A DNA stretch of 64,000 nt from the NCBI RefSeq assembly GCF_000237325.1, contig NC_017542.1:1805501-1869500 (forward strand), read 5' to 3'. The translations under genes were made by a program, and so were the position numbers. The notes beneath the pieces were generated by a model that did not search any database, was not told the origin of the DNA, and worked only from the letters and a program-made list of their open reading frames with translations. Origin of the DNA: Paenibacillus polymyxa M1. GTDB lineage: Bacteria; Bacillota; Bacilli; Paenibacillales; Paenibacillaceae. This document shows positions 25,756 to 34,933 of the stretch, one piece after another (the first letter of the stretch is position 1; each line of letters starts with the position of its first letter).

Positions 25756-26916
25756 TGCTTTACTCTCTGTCTTATCTTCTGTTTGTTCTTCTGTTTTTTG
25801 TTCCGTCTGTGGCTTCGGATTAATCTGAGTATGGTAGACCCACAGGGCGTATTCCATGGGCTTGGTGATGGCACGACGATAGGTTTCTTTTTCGCCAATG
25901 CGTGAAAATACCTCGCGAGCCGGCTTCGGGTTGACCTCGAGCACGTAGATATGACCGTCCTTATTGATTGCCAAATCGAGCGCAAGCTCACATAATGCCC
26001 CATAGCTTTCTTCCAGATACGCAGCAATGTCCAGTCCGAGCTTTTCCCCTTGCTTGATGATTTTCTCTCTCTGGTCTTCATCACGAATCCATTGCGTCAG
26101 CAATTGCTTCATCGGCACTGCCTTGCCTCCGCCATGTAGGTTGGAAGTGACACTCCGATGTGCCCCGATGCGTCCGGCACATCCCGTTAGCTCCCATACT
26201 CCCTGGCTATTTTTCTGTACCAGCATACGGTAATCATGGACCCTGCCATTCGGCAACTGCACAGGAATGCCTTCCTGAACAATGTAGTTATCCATGTTCC
26301 AGCTGCTCAGACGCGGCTCCAGACGATCTAGACGTACCCGCTGCTGAGGAATAATATGGCGTTTGCGATTGCGTCCCTCAATCAGATACAGGCCGCTCTG
26401 CTTGTTAACAGGCTCAATGCGTAAAATCCCGCGGCCTCCCGTGCCGTTAATTGGCTTGAGGTATACTAGTGAATTCTGTTTGAGCATTCGCTTTACACTA
26501 TGAAATCCATCGAACGGCTCTGTTGCAGGCAGATGGGGGCGAAAGGCAGCCTTTCTCGCAAGCTGCTGATGAATGGCCCATTTATTGCTCAGCGGTCGGT
26601 TTAAATAAACAAGGTCTGTATACTGCAATCGGAATTTCTTTAATTGACGATACCGCTCACTGCGCTGGACTCGGCAGCGGTCGAAAATCATATCCGGAAA
26701 TTCTCGCCATTTTCGTGTCCATTTATCGCTGTGTGGATCATAGATTTGGGCAAGGAGCAGTCTGCGATCCTTATGGACATCCGCAGGAGTGAATACATAC
26801 ATATCCAGCCCCAGCCTTTTTCCTTCTGCAATCATGCGTTCATATATGTCACGTTCCTCCAGTTGCTTCTTACTGTTCAAATACAAAGTCATGATGCCTA
26901 GGACAGGTTTTGGCAC
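25738..26916 (-). CDS. YheC/YheD-family ATP-grasp protein (E)
   Basis: This 392-residue protein has a short N-terminal domain (VLGIMTLYLNSKKQLEE), then an ATP-grasp fold with VYLKPINGTGGRG (ATP-binding loop), DYRMLVQKNSQGVWELTG and the metal-binding IYVLEVNPKP near residue 345. The C-terminal tail is Lys/Glu/Thr-rich (KTEEQTEDKTESKAK). Family members are endospore coat-associated in B. subtilis, and ATP-grasp enzymes usually join a carboxylate to an amine; the substrate is unknown. The start is GTG at 26916, overlapping the GNAT gene by 19 bases. It is the last gene of the operon. Confidence 0.87.
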   Translation of the reverse strand: MPKPVLGIMTLYLNSKKQLEERDIYERMIAEGKRLGLDMYVFTPADVHKDRRLLLAQIYDPHSDKWTRKWREFPDMIFDRCRVQRSERYRQLKKFRLQYTDLVYLNRPLSNKWAIHQQLARKAAFRPHLPATEPFDGFHSVKRMLKQNSLVYLKPINGTGGRGILRIEPVNKQSGLYLIEGRNRKRHIIPQQRVRLDRLEPRLSSWNMDNYIVQEGIPVQLPNGRVHDYRMLVQKNSQGVWELTGCAGRIGAHRSVTSNLHGGGKAVPMKQLLTQWIRDEDQREKIIKQGEKLGLDIAAYLEESYGALCELALDLAINKDGHIYVLEVNPKPAREVFSRIGEKETYRRAITKPMEYALWVYHTQINPKPQTEQKTEEQTEDKTESKAKEGSA

Positions 26917-27413
26917 AGCATTCCACCTTCCTCTGCCGTCTGCTCATCTTCGGATAACTTCCCACAAAATATTAGCGTGGGCTTCCCCGTCGGTCCAGTT
27001 GTCATTTCATGTGCAATAAGTCCAGCACGAAAACAGGTTTTGAGACTGGCCATATTGTCGGTGGCTACGCTGCACGTCAGACGGCGCAGCTGTTGAAGCT
27101 GGGCGGACAGCAGTCTAGCGCCCAGTCTGCGGCCCCGGTAAAGCGGACGAACAATTACGATGCAAGCATCCTTCCCATAATTCAGAGCGAGGGAAAATCC
27201 CGCAATCCGCAGCCCCTTCTCTGTGCGCACATATGCGCACAGGAGGGAGGAGCCAGGGGTGTTCAATTGCTCCGGCGTTAAAACAGCCAACTGCCGCAGA
27301 GCATTGCGAGTAATGCGCATGCCGCCCGAGCTACGAGCCAGAAACAGCAACTGTCGTCGTCTCAGTACCCAACTCCGGGCAGGCAAATGTTGAACATCGC
27401 TAATTTGCGGCAT
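26898..27413 (-). CDS. GNAT-family N-acetyltransferase
   Basis: This 171-residue protein has a GNAT core: GFSLALNYGKDACIVIVRPLYRGRRLGARLL carries the acetyl-CoA-binding R/Q-x-x-G-x-G/A-like element (YRGRRLGARL), then SVATDNMASLKTCFRAGL. It is embedded in the ATP-grasp operon between genes D and E, overlapping E by 19 bases and 18 bases from D. It probably acylates an amine made or used by the ATP-grasp enzymes (inference). Confidence 0.8.
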   Translation of the reverse strand: MPQISDVQHLPARSWVLRRRQLLFLARSSGGMRITRNALRQLAVLTPEQLNTPGSSLLCAYVRTEKGLRIAGFSLALNYGKDACIVIVRPLYRGRRLGARLLSAQLQQLRRLTCSVATDNMASLKTCFRAGLIAHEMTTGPTGKPTLIFCGKLSEDEQTAEEGGMLCQNLS

Positions 27414-27431
27414 AATTCCACTTCCTTGAGA

Positions 27432-28538
27432 TTATTTCATTCGTTCGGCCAAAAAGGAGCTGTACTGAAATATACGTCTAAGTGATTTTTGACGGATGTC
27501 CGGCTCGTCGAATTTCATCGGTTTGGCATTGGCTTCAAAAAACCAGAGGGTCCCGAGTGTGTCTACGCCCAGATCCATGGACATTTCACCATGAGAAAGA
27601 CCGGATGCGCGTTCAATTTGACGTGCAATCTGAATGGCCGTACTTTTAACCTTATTCAGCAAATCTGTGCTATCCTCAGGTCCAAAGAGTGAGGACAGCA
27701 GCATAAACGGGTCCTCCACACTTCCCCCGCGCGGAACATGTGTTGTAATACTTCCCTTACCCGCTAGTCTGGCACCTACTCCGGTAATGCTCCATGCGCC
27801 ACGGGCATTTTTTTGCACTAGAATGCGCAAATCGAAGGGCTTTTTCTGATAGGTTGCTAGATCGATACCCTGCTGAATGATATAAGGGGAGTTGCCTGCT
27901 TCTCGGCGAATACGTCCCCATAACCGAGACAAGGATACAGATCGGTAGGTTATGCTTTTTTTGTCATGTTGAATGGTCAACCTGTATGCCATCAGATGCT
28001 CTGGGTTGAATCTGAGGATCATAATTCCCTTTCCGGCTTTACCGTTTTCCGGTTTGAGATACAGGTATGGATATGCAGACAGCATTTTTCCTAAGGATGA
28101 CAGGTTGCTTAATCGTTTGGTAATCGGAACAAGTTGACGAGTGGATTCCGAGGTGCGGAGCCATTTGAACAGTTCCCATTTGTTAAAAAAGCCTGGATTG
28201 TACAGCTCAACGCCTGAGGCATGTGCAATTTCATCCAGCTTTGTGCGCACAGATGTTTTAAGTTCATAATTACGGTTGGGGATACGATTATAAATGACCT
28301 GTGGAGATGGGAAATTTTGTTCCTCCCATATCTGTGAGTTTTTGTTGTAGATGTAGCCCTTCACTGTTTCATCCGTCAGTTTCAAGTCCCTGACAGTAAC
28401 AATGTATACCTGATAACCCATGCGCGTTCCCGTTTCAAGAATATCCCTGAAGTTTCGCTGATTTCCCTTGAAAAATTGTTCATCGTCGTGCACTGTCAAT
28501 ACAGCAACAACTGGTTTTTGCTCCGCCCGGGTATTCAT
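27432..28538 (-). CDS. yheC: YheC-type ATP-grasp protein (D)
   Basis: This 368-residue protein has the N-terminal VVAVLTVHDDEQFFKG, then an ATP-grasp domain with LYLKPENGKAGKG, DLRILVQKNARGAWSITG, KGSITTHVPRGG and LWFFEANAKP. All nucleotide and metal motifs are present. The length equals that of B. subtilis YheC (about 363). Its start overlaps the stop of gene C by four bases, so the two are translationally coupled, as yheD and yheC are expected to be. Confidence 0.88.
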   Translation of the reverse strand: MNTRAEQKPVVAVLTVHDDEQFFKGNQRNFRDILETGTRMGYQVYIVTVRDLKLTDETVKGYIYNKNSQIWEEQNFPSPQVIYNRIPNRNYELKTSVRTKLDEIAHASGVELYNPGFFNKWELFKWLRTSESTRQLVPITKRLSNLSSLGKMLSAYPYLYLKPENGKAGKGIMILRFNPEHLMAYRLTIQHDKKSITYRSVSLSRLWGRIRREAGNSPYIIQQGIDLATYQKKPFDLRILVQKNARGAWSITGVGARLAGKGSITTHVPRGGSVEDPFMLLSSLFGPEDSTDLLNKVKSTAIQIARQIERASGLSHGEMSMDLGVDTLGTLWFFEANAKPMKFDEPDIRQKSLRRIFQYSSFLAERMK

Positions 28539-29905
28539 AGTTCCTCTTTTCTGCGGAATTTACTGAGGTAAAGACAGTGGTCCAAAATATGCTCCACGGA
28601 TGCTTTACCCTCCGCACGCAACGATGGATGCTGAAAAATGGATCGACCTGGCTTAGAATTGGCTTCAAACATCCATACCTTTTCATCCTGATCAATGCCC
28701 AGATCGAATCCGATTTCACCCAGTAGATGCTGGTGGTGATATTCAATGGCTTCTGCTAGCGTAACTGCTACATTCTTGGCACGTTGCAGCACTTCACCCG
28801 CCCGGTCTCCGAATACACGACCGAGCGCTTGCTCGGGTGTCATCAGGGAACCGCCGTTTTTGATATGGGTCGTGACACTGCCACGTCCGGCTTTTTTGGC
28901 TCCAATGCCAACGACGACCCATTGGTTATTACCGTCTTTGTGCATATGAAACCGAAAATCAATCGGGCAATTATCAATCTCGATCAGCTGAATGCCCTGC
29001 TGAATGACGTAGCCTTTTAGCGTCTGCCCCTTATTGGAGTGAAGCATCCTCAGCATGGAATTAAAAGAGGCGAACCGCAGCAATACATTGCTATTTTTTT
29101 TTCGGTACCTTACATAGTATCCTTGCTTGGGGACATAGGACAGACGATAGATTCCTTTGCCGAGACTGCCGCTACTTGGCTTGTAATAAGCAAATTGATG
29201 CCGCTCCAGCATACCTCGAATACGTTCAGAGCTAGGATTCATATAGGATTCAGGGACATAACGGTTAACCTCTGGATTATTTTCTAGCAAATGATAGATA
29301 TCGGATTTATTGAAAAAGCTCCAGTTAAAGAAAGGAATTCGTTTACGGGAAAAGCGTTCGCGTAGTTGATTGATCGCTGGGGAAAAATCAGAGCGACGGC
29401 TCGGCAAACGATTATAAATTACGTCCGGCAGAGGTACGAGTTTACGGGTAAACTCCCCGCTGGATGACAGAAAATAGCCGTTAATCGTATCATTTTGCCA
29501 GTTGATATCCCGTGGGGTGAAGGCAAAAATATAAGACTTTTTGCTGCCTTCCTTCAACAGTTGCTTAATAAAGCCTGTGCGTGATCCGAAAGGGCGGGTG
29601 GTGGAGCTAGTAGCATCAGACAATACTCCAATCAACGGTCCAAGCTGAACATCTCCGTCCAGATTCCGCAAATAGATAGACCCGCTTTTGGGAACACGGA
29701 TTGCATTGCGTAAGCCGGAGGTCAAGTATAGATGACGTCCCGCCTTCTGAATGGGTTTTACTGTTGCGGGAATCTGATCCTTGCCAAGTCGCAAACGAAT
29801 GGACTTGGCTCCAGATAACTTAAGGCTTTTCAACAAGGCAGTGGATATATACGCCACCTTGTCGGGCTGCTGTGAGAAATGCACATTGCAATGCGTTAAA
29901 CTCAT
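28535..29905 (-). CDS. yheD: YheD-type ATP-grasp protein (C)
   Basis: This 456-residue protein has an extra N-terminal beta-rich domain (about 1-85: VAYISTALLKSLKLSGAKSIRLRLG, ...GSIYLRNLDGDVQLGPLIGVLSD), then the ATP-grasp part with AYYKPSSGSLGKG, DFRFHMHKDGNNQWVVVG, RGSVTTHIKNGG and VWMFEANSKP. Length and layout match B. subtilis YheD (about 453). The start at 29905 follows AGGAGG. It is coupled to gene D. Confidence 0.88.
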   Translation of the reverse strand: MSLTHCNVHFSQQPDKVAYISTALLKSLKLSGAKSIRLRLGKDQIPATVKPIQKAGRHLYLTSGLRNAIRVPKSGSIYLRNLDGDVQLGPLIGVLSDATSSTTRPFGSRTGFIKQLLKEGSKKSYIFAFTPRDINWQNDTINGYFLSSSGEFTRKLVPLPDVIYNRLPSRRSDFSPAINQLRERFSRKRIPFFNWSFFNKSDIYHLLENNPEVNRYVPESYMNPSSERIRGMLERHQFAYYKPSSGSLGKGIYRLSYVPKQGYYVRYRKKNSNVLLRFASFNSMLRMLHSNKGQTLKGYVIQQGIQLIEIDNCPIDFRFHMHKDGNNQWVVVGIGAKKAGRGSVTTHIKNGGSLMTPEQALGRVFGDRAGEVLQRAKNVAVTLAEAIEYHHQHLLGEIGFDLGIDQDEKVWMFEANSKPGRSIFQHPSLRAEGKASVEHILDHCLYLSKFRRKEEL

Positions 29906-29917
29906 CTGTTTATCCTC

Positions 29918-31072
29918 CTATACCGTATGTTCAAGGGAGGCGCCCGCGCCCTTTGGCCCTGTCGCTTTGGAATGGGTCATTAAATATCGAGCATATTCGA
30001 GCGGGCGGTTGACCGACCGAAAAGCGCACTCTGGCTGACGAGTCTGAAAAAAGGAAGCCCGACCAGGGCGGGAATTAACCTCCAACAGCCAGATATTCCC
30101 GCTCCGGTCAATACCATAATCAATTCCCAACTCGCCAAGGCGACCATAGCGTTCCTCCAACGCCCCGGCAATGGTCAAGGACAGCTCCATCATCTGCCCG
30201 ATGATGAGACGTGTGCTGTCCACGCCAAATTGTTCACGAAGGTAAGGCTCTGCCGGATGGGCTTCGCCCCCACCGTGCAGATTGGAAGTCAGAGTTCCTT
30301 TTCTGCCTTCTCTCACGGCAAAGCCCGTCAGGCGCCAACAGCCGTTGCCGTCCTTTTGCATGAGCGCGCGAACATCAAAGGGATGATTGCTTTGGCTTGT
30401 TAATTTCAAATAAGGCTGCACGATATAGGCGCGTTTGTGTGCAATACCGTCGATCCATGACAATCCTGCATCCAATTCAGAAAACAAGCGACGGAACGGG
30501 CGGTTTTGGGAGTTCCTGCCTTGTACGTACAGTCCCTGACCTCCTTCCGCCAGCCGGAGATACAGCGTGCCCTTGCCATGTGTTCCGGACTGTGGTTTCA
30601 TAAATAACTCCGAATGGCGTTGCAGCCACTCCACAAGCTGGAGCGTATCCCGGTATGGGGCCGTAGGCGGTACAAAGGGCCGCACTTTATCTACCGTATG
30701 CAGAGCGCGATATACCTGCCATTTGCCAGGCAAGTTACGCGACCAGTAGATGAGCTTGCACGATTTTTGCTCCGCTATGTCTCCCAGTGTGCGCTTGACA
30801 TTCTGGCTCTCATGGACATGGAGACAGCGGTTATACACAATATCCGGCAAGGGAAAGCGGCCGAATGTCCATACTCCAGCACGATAAACATAACCCCGTA
30901 TGGAATGATCTTCAGGTGAAACTCCTTCGGCGGTAAACGCCATTACGCTAATACCAGAGCGCCTGCCCAACAAACTTAGCCTGCGGCAGAAATCGGCTTC
31001 GGTAATAGGGGGAGTAGCGTCCTGCTTTCGGCTAACAAGCACGCCCAGCATGCCTGGCATAACAAGAGACAC
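29918..31072 (-). CDS. YheC/YheD-family ATP-grasp protein (B)
   Basis: This protein of about 384 residues, the short YheC-like form, has LFMKPQSGTHGKG, DVRALMQKDGNGCWRLTG, KGTLTSNLHGGG and IWLLEVNSRPGR. AAAGGAG (complement of 31082-31088) lies 9 bases before a GTG at 31072, so I start there. The frame reaches a TTG at 31150 without a good site; a start at 31150 would overlap gene A. Confidence 0.85.
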   Translation of the reverse strand: MSLVMPGMLGVLVSRKQDATPPITEADFCRRLSLLGRRSGISVMAFTAEGVSPEDHSIRGYVYRAGVWTFGRFPLPDIVYNRCLHVHESQNVKRTLGDIAEQKSCKLIYWSRNLPGKWQVYRALHTVDKVRPFVPPTAPYRDTLQLVEWLQRHSELFMKPQSGTHGKGTLYLRLAEGGQGLYVQGRNSQNRPFRRLFSELDAGLSWIDGIAHKRAYIVQPYLKLTSQSNHPFDVRALMQKDGNGCWRLTGFAVREGRKGTLTSNLHGGGEAHPAEPYLREQFGVDSTRLIIGQMMELSLTIAGALEERYGRLGELGIDYGIDRSGNIWLLEVNSRPGRASFFQTRQPECAFRSVNRPLEYARYLMTHSKATGPKGAGASLEHTV

Positions 31073-31115
31073 CGACAACAGCTCCTTTGGCAGCCGGACT
31101 CTGGAAGAGATAGAT

Positions 31116-32495
31116 TCATTTGAATCCGGCTGAATAACAGCAGTATTCAATCATTTTTTTTACGGACGGGCGGGTTTTCTGATCGTTCAACGGTGTATTG
31201 TCATTTTTTGATGGTTTGGAATTGACCTCCAGCAACCAGATACGCCCCGTGCTGTCAATCGCCAAATCAATACCAAATTCCGCGAAATGGGCGGGAATTG
31301 CCTTTTCTACTCCGCTTGCGATATCCAGTGCTGCTGTTTTGAGAGAGGTAAGACCATTCGATTTAACAGTTGCGGGCAGCGTGGTTTTGGCCAGTGCTTC
31401 CTTGACTGTACTGAGCGTACCGCCTCTTGCCAGATTGGATACAAAGTGGCTGCCTCCTGCGATCCGAGCGACAATGGATGTTACGGTCCAGGTTCCAGAC
31501 GCATTTTTTTGTACAAGCGCGCGAAAATCGACCGGACGCTTATCGTGATCAATCAAGGTAAGACCCTGTTGCAGCTGAAAACGTGTTGATTTCATTTTTC
31601 CCGCTAAGCTTTTGTACAGTTTATCGACGTTAGCGTACGATTGCTTTCGGGGTGTGCCCGCTGTCGTGGATAGCACCGAAAAGGTCCCATCGGTTTGCTT
31701 GTTAATGCGCATAATGCCTTTACCAAGGCTCCCGCGCACGGGTTTGAGAAAAACAGAGGGATACTGGTTGCACATTTTTTTGAAAACGGCAAAGGTTTGC
31801 AGCAAGTGGGACTCGGGTAAATACTTGCGCAGGGAAGAATTCGATTTGAGTGCATCAAACACTTCGTTCTTATCCAAAAACTTTTCATTAAAAAAGGCCG
31901 TGCCGTACTGCGATTTTACTTCTTTCATGAAATGCTGTACGCTAGTTCTGTTCTCGAGTTTACGGGAGGTAAGCCGGTTATTGACGACATCGCCGGCAGG
32001 CATGACCGTCTTTTTCCAGCCTCCGTCATACACCCATCCCTGAACTCGCCCGGGCTGACTTCCGATATGCTCCGGGGTGAAGAAATACACATATGCTCCT
32101 TGTCTGCGGCATTCCCCGACTAGTTCACGGCAGAACAGGGTGATCGACCCGAAAGGCTTGTCGGGCTGTTCGGGATAGTCCCGACTAACCAGCACGCTAA
32201 TAAGTGGGCCCACTCGAAGTGTCCGGCGGCCTCGGCTGTAGGTTACTCGCAGATTACAACTGTCATGACTGGCATGAAGCCCCATTTTTCGGGCCAGCAC
32301 GCTTCCCACGCGTAGACCGCTGTATCGGGGTACCGATATGACGGTAACCTCTTGGCGGAACGAACCGAAGGCGAGCTGAACGGGGTGGCCTGCGGATATT
32401 TTCCATTTGCGAAGCAGGGACTCGCCGACCATGAGTACGTCATCCTGCAAGATGCCCGATCCGATGATTTGAATCGTTGTTTTTTTGATGGACAT
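31116..32495 (-). CDS. YheD-type ATP-grasp protein (A), first gene of the operon
   Basis: This 459-residue protein has the YheD-like N-terminal domain (SIKKTTIQIIGSGILQDDVLMV..., RTLRVGPLISVLVSRDYPEQP), then an ATP-grasp part with VFLKPVRGSLGKG, DFRALVQKNASGTWTVTS, GSHFVSNLARGG and IWLLEVNSKPSK. GGAAGGAGAT precedes ATG 32495; the frame extends to 32681 but overlaps yheA. Genes A and C are long (with the extra domain) and B, D and E are short, as though a yheD-yheC pair was duplicated. Confidence 0.87.
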   Translation of the reverse strand: MSIKKTTIQIIGSGILQDDVLMVGESLLRKWKISAGHPVQLAFGSFRQEVTVISVPRYSGLRVGSVLARKMGLHASHDSCNLRVTYSRGRRTLRVGPLISVLVSRDYPEQPDKPFGSITLFCRELVGECRRQGAYVYFFTPEHIGSQPGRVQGWVYDGGWKKTVMPAGDVVNNRLTSRKLENRTSVQHFMKEVKSQYGTAFFNEKFLDKNEVFDALKSNSSLRKYLPESHLLQTFAVFKKMCNQYPSVFLKPVRGSLGKGIMRINKQTDGTFSVLSTTAGTPRKQSYANVDKLYKSLAGKMKSTRFQLQQGLTLIDHDKRPVDFRALVQKNASGTWTVTSIVARIAGGSHFVSNLARGGTLSTVKEALAKTTLPATVKSNGLTSLKTAALDIASGVEKAIPAHFAEFGIDLAIDSTGRIWLLEVNSKPSKNDNTPLNDQKTRPSVKKMIEYCCYSAGFK

Positions 32496-32572
32496 CGTGG
32501 ATCTCCTTCCGGGCAGCAACTTGATGTCTTGAAAGTAACGGGAAACGTGAATGGGCTGTAATAGCACTGATT

Positions 32573-32600
32573 CATCATATGAGGACATATATACCTTGGT
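32573..32600 (-). promoter_or_regulatory. Candidate mother-cell (sigma-K/E type) promoter of the ATP-grasp operon
   Basis: On the minus strand, ACC (complement of 32598-32600), a 16-base gap and CATATGATG (complement of 32573-32581) resemble the AC-N16-CATAnnnT pattern of sigma-K and, less well, sigma-E. It lies about 77 bases upstream of the first start. The match is short and could be chance. Confidence 0.35.
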
Positions 32601-32657
32601 GATTGACGGACAATGTGAAATGTTGACACAAAACTTGTAATGGAGGAATGAACAATC

Positions 32658-33002
32658 ATGAATATCTATGACAAAGCCCATGATTTAGCGAAAGCATTGA
32701 AGGAAAGCAAAGAGGTAGAGGAAATTACGTCAGCGATGAAGCTGATTGAGACTGATCCGGAAGCCAAGAAAATGCTCGACGATTTCCGTGAACGCCAAAT
32801 GGAAGTGCAACAGCGGATGATGAGCGGCGATATGCCAGCACAGGAAGAGATGGAAAAGATGGAAAAAATGTTCGAGGTACTCAGCTTGAACCTTAACATC
32901 CGTCGTCTGTTCGACGCTGAACGTCGCCTGGCAGTGATTATTGAGGACGTAAATAAGATTATTGCAGACAGTCTTCAACATTTGTACGGTTCGTCTCTGT
33001 AA
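32658..33002 (+). CDS. yheA: YlbF/YmcA family protein YheA
   Basis: This 114-residue, all-helical protein has the YheA/YmcA/YlbF pattern (YDKAHDLAKALKES, LIETDPEAKKMLDDFRERQ, VLSLNLNIRRLFDAERRLAVIIEDVN). B. subtilis yheA lies near yheC/yheD, as it does here, in divergent orientation. Its relatives YmcA and YlbF act with YaaT in RNA maturation and biofilm control; YheA itself has no firm role. AATGGAGG fits the ATG at 32658. Confidence 0.9.
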   Translation: MNIYDKAHDLAKALKESKEVEEITSAMKLIETDPEAKKMLDDFRERQMEVQQRMMSGDMPAQEEMEKMEKMFEVLSLNLNIRRLFDAERRLAVIIEDVNKIIADSLQHLYGSSL

Positions 33003-33074
33003 GTTTGTCTCATATTCCTTCCTGTCCTCTCATAGACTAGATACATAGAGTCACAGGGAGAGGAAGGGATACGA

Positions 33075-33359
33075 TTGGGTTCTTTTAAAAAATGGAAACA
33101 CGGTATGTACACACTGATCGCATTGGCTATGGTATTGGTCGCGTTACCACGCATCTCGCTGGCAGGTGGTTTGAACTGGGTCAACGGCTTTGGGATGGTA
33201 TGGGTACTTTTTGCGTTGCTTGTCATCGGAGCGAACCTGCATTTTTTGCTGGGTGTAGATGAGGAAAAACGCAAAACGCTGGAGCGTGTGCGACGGGCCA
33301 AAATGCAGCAGTGGCAGATGAAATGGGATAATAAAGCTGACAAAGGCAATATGCTGTAA
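33075..33359 (+). CDS. Small membrane protein, conserved hypothetical
   Basis: This 94-residue protein has two hydrophobic segments (about 10-30 and 38-60) and a basic, helical, Gln/Arg-rich tail (KRKTLERVRRAKMQQWQ) on the cytoplasmic side. The start TTG at 33075 is 6 bases after GAGGAAGGG. No family is recognised. It is followed by a terminator. Confidence 0.7.
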   Translation: MGSFKKWKHGMYTLIALAMVLVALPRISLAGGLNWVNGFGMVWVLFALLVIGANLHFLLGVDEEKRKTLERVRRAKMQQWQMKWDNKADKGNML

Positions 33360-33414
33360 GTTTTCCTCCGGATTGTCCTAAGCTTGCTCCTAAATTACAA
33401 ATCAATCCTAGTAC

Positions 33415-33454
33415 GAAGCGGTCTCTTGTAACATGGGACCGCTTTTTTGTTATT
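33415..33454 (+). terminator. Rho-independent terminator
   Basis: AAGCGGTC (33416-33423) pairs with GACCGCTT (33437-33444), followed by TTTT. Confidence 0.82.
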
Positions 33455-33504
33455 TCCAAAGGAAAGATATCCTAATAACAAGGGTCTAAAACAAAGGGGT
33501 TTTG

Positions 33505-33513
33505 TGGTATAAT
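33505..33513 (+). promoter_or_regulatory. Extended -10 promoter of ytoI
   Basis: TGGTATAAT (33505-33513) is a perfect extended -10 element with no good -35 at the expected distance. It lies about 43 bases before the ytoI start. Confidence 0.55.
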
Positions 33514-33555
33514 AGATACAGAATGATACAGATTGAACGTTGGGGGTGTAACAGG

Positions 33556-34890
33556 TTGGACGGGCTAGATGAAACAGTTACGAAGCATGAGCAGCTATTG
33601 CGTCATATCGAGCAGTTGAAAATAGGCTCCAAAATTTCTGTACGCAGGTTGGCTAAAGAAATGAGCGTTAGCGAAGGCACGGCTTATCGGGCCGTGAAAG
33701 AAGCAGAGAATTTGGGAATTGTCATTACCAAGGAACGGATCGGAACAGTACGAGTGGAGAAGCGCCCACGCGGCTTGTCTGAGCAGCTGACCTTTGCGGA
33801 TGTCGTGAATATTGTAGAGGGACATGTGCTGGGCGGAAGCGAGGGGCTAGAGAAGCCGTTGCACAAGTATGTGATCGGGGCGATGCGTGAGGAAGCGATG
33901 GCTCGTTATATTGACGCAGGCAGTTTGCTGATCGTAGGTAACCGGGAGGATGCGCATTCGCTTGCATTAGAGCAAGGGGCAGGTGTGCTGATTACAGGGG
34001 GGTTCGGTACGAGTCGGGAGGTTAAGCAGCTTGCAGACCAGATTAGTCTGCCGATTATTTCCTCGCGCCATGATACATTTACGGTGGCATCTATGATTAA
34101 TAGAGCAATATTTGACCGCCTGATCAAAAAGAAAATTATGTTGATTGAAGACATTGCGGCAAGCAAACCGAAGACGCTGACCTTGAAAATCAACAGCACG
34201 CTTACCGAATTTGAAGAGCTATCAGCGACCACGGGATATCATCATTTTGCCATAGTGGATGAATGGAATCGTTTAATTGGTATCGTCAGCCGTAAAGATG
34301 TGGAAGGACTTCAACCTGAGCATACGATGGATAAATGTATGATCCGTAATCCAATTACGGTCACCTACCAGACCTCGCTGGCTTCTGCTGCTCAAATGAT
34401 GGCATGGGAAGGTGTAGATTACTTGCCGGTCGTGGATCGCAACCGTAAGCTGCTTGGGTCCGTTACACGGCGTGAGGTGCTGGAAGCACTGCGTAACGCC
34501 CAAAAGCAGCCACAACTGGGCGAGACGTTCGACCAGCTGATTTGGAACGGTTTTGCTGAGGAGCGTAATGAGGACGGATCCTTATTTTTTCGCGGTTTTA
34601 TCATTCCACAGATGGCCACCAATTTAGGGACGATCTCGGAAGGCGTACTGGTCAACGTGATGACACAAGCGGGCTACCGAGCAGCTAGAGATATGAGCGG
34701 CAAGGATTATGTGCTGGATAATTTGACGACTTATTTTATTCGACCGGTACAGATTGAGGATGCTGTCGTTCTTCGTCCGTTGCTGCTCGAGATGAGTCGC
34801 CGCACATGTAAGCTAGAAATTGCGATTTCACGGGAAAATCATTTGGTGTGCAAAGCAGTAATGACGCTCCAATCTATTGAACATGGTTGA
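33556..34890 (+). CDS. ytoI: YtoI: HTH, DRTGG, CBS pair and hot-dog domain protein
   Basis: This 444-residue protein has a winged HTH (about 10-70; KISVRRLAKEMSVSEGTAYRAVKEA), a DRTGG-type domain (GHVLGG...ITGGFGTSREV), two CBS domains (about 195-320) and a C-terminal thioesterase-like hot-dog domain (about 330-440). The role in Bacillus is unknown; the domains suggest a nucleotide-responsive DNA-binding regulator. GGGGGTG fits a TTG start at 33556. It is convergent with ytrI. Confidence 0.9.
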   Translation: MDGLDETVTKHEQLLRHIEQLKIGSKISVRRLAKEMSVSEGTAYRAVKEAENLGIVITKERIGTVRVEKRPRGLSEQLTFADVVNIVEGHVLGGSEGLEKPLHKYVIGAMREEAMARYIDAGSLLIVGNREDAHSLALEQGAGVLITGGFGTSREVKQLADQISLPIISSRHDTFTVASMINRAIFDRLIKKKIMLIEDIAASKPKTLTLKINSTLTEFEELSATTGYHHFAIVDEWNRLIGIVSRKDVEGLQPEHTMDKCMIRNPITVTYQTSLASAAQMMAWEGVDYLPVVDRNRKLLGSVTRREVLEALRNAQKQPQLGETFDQLIWNGFAEERNEDGSLFFRGFIIPQMATNLGTISEGVLVNVMTQAGYRAARDMSGKDYVLDNLTTYFIRPVQIEDAVVLRPLLLEMSRRTCKLEIAISRENHLVCKAVMTLQSIEHG

Positions 34891-34933
34891 TCTACCTCTG
34901 GATTGGAGCAAAAGGTGGGGTGAAATAGATCGA

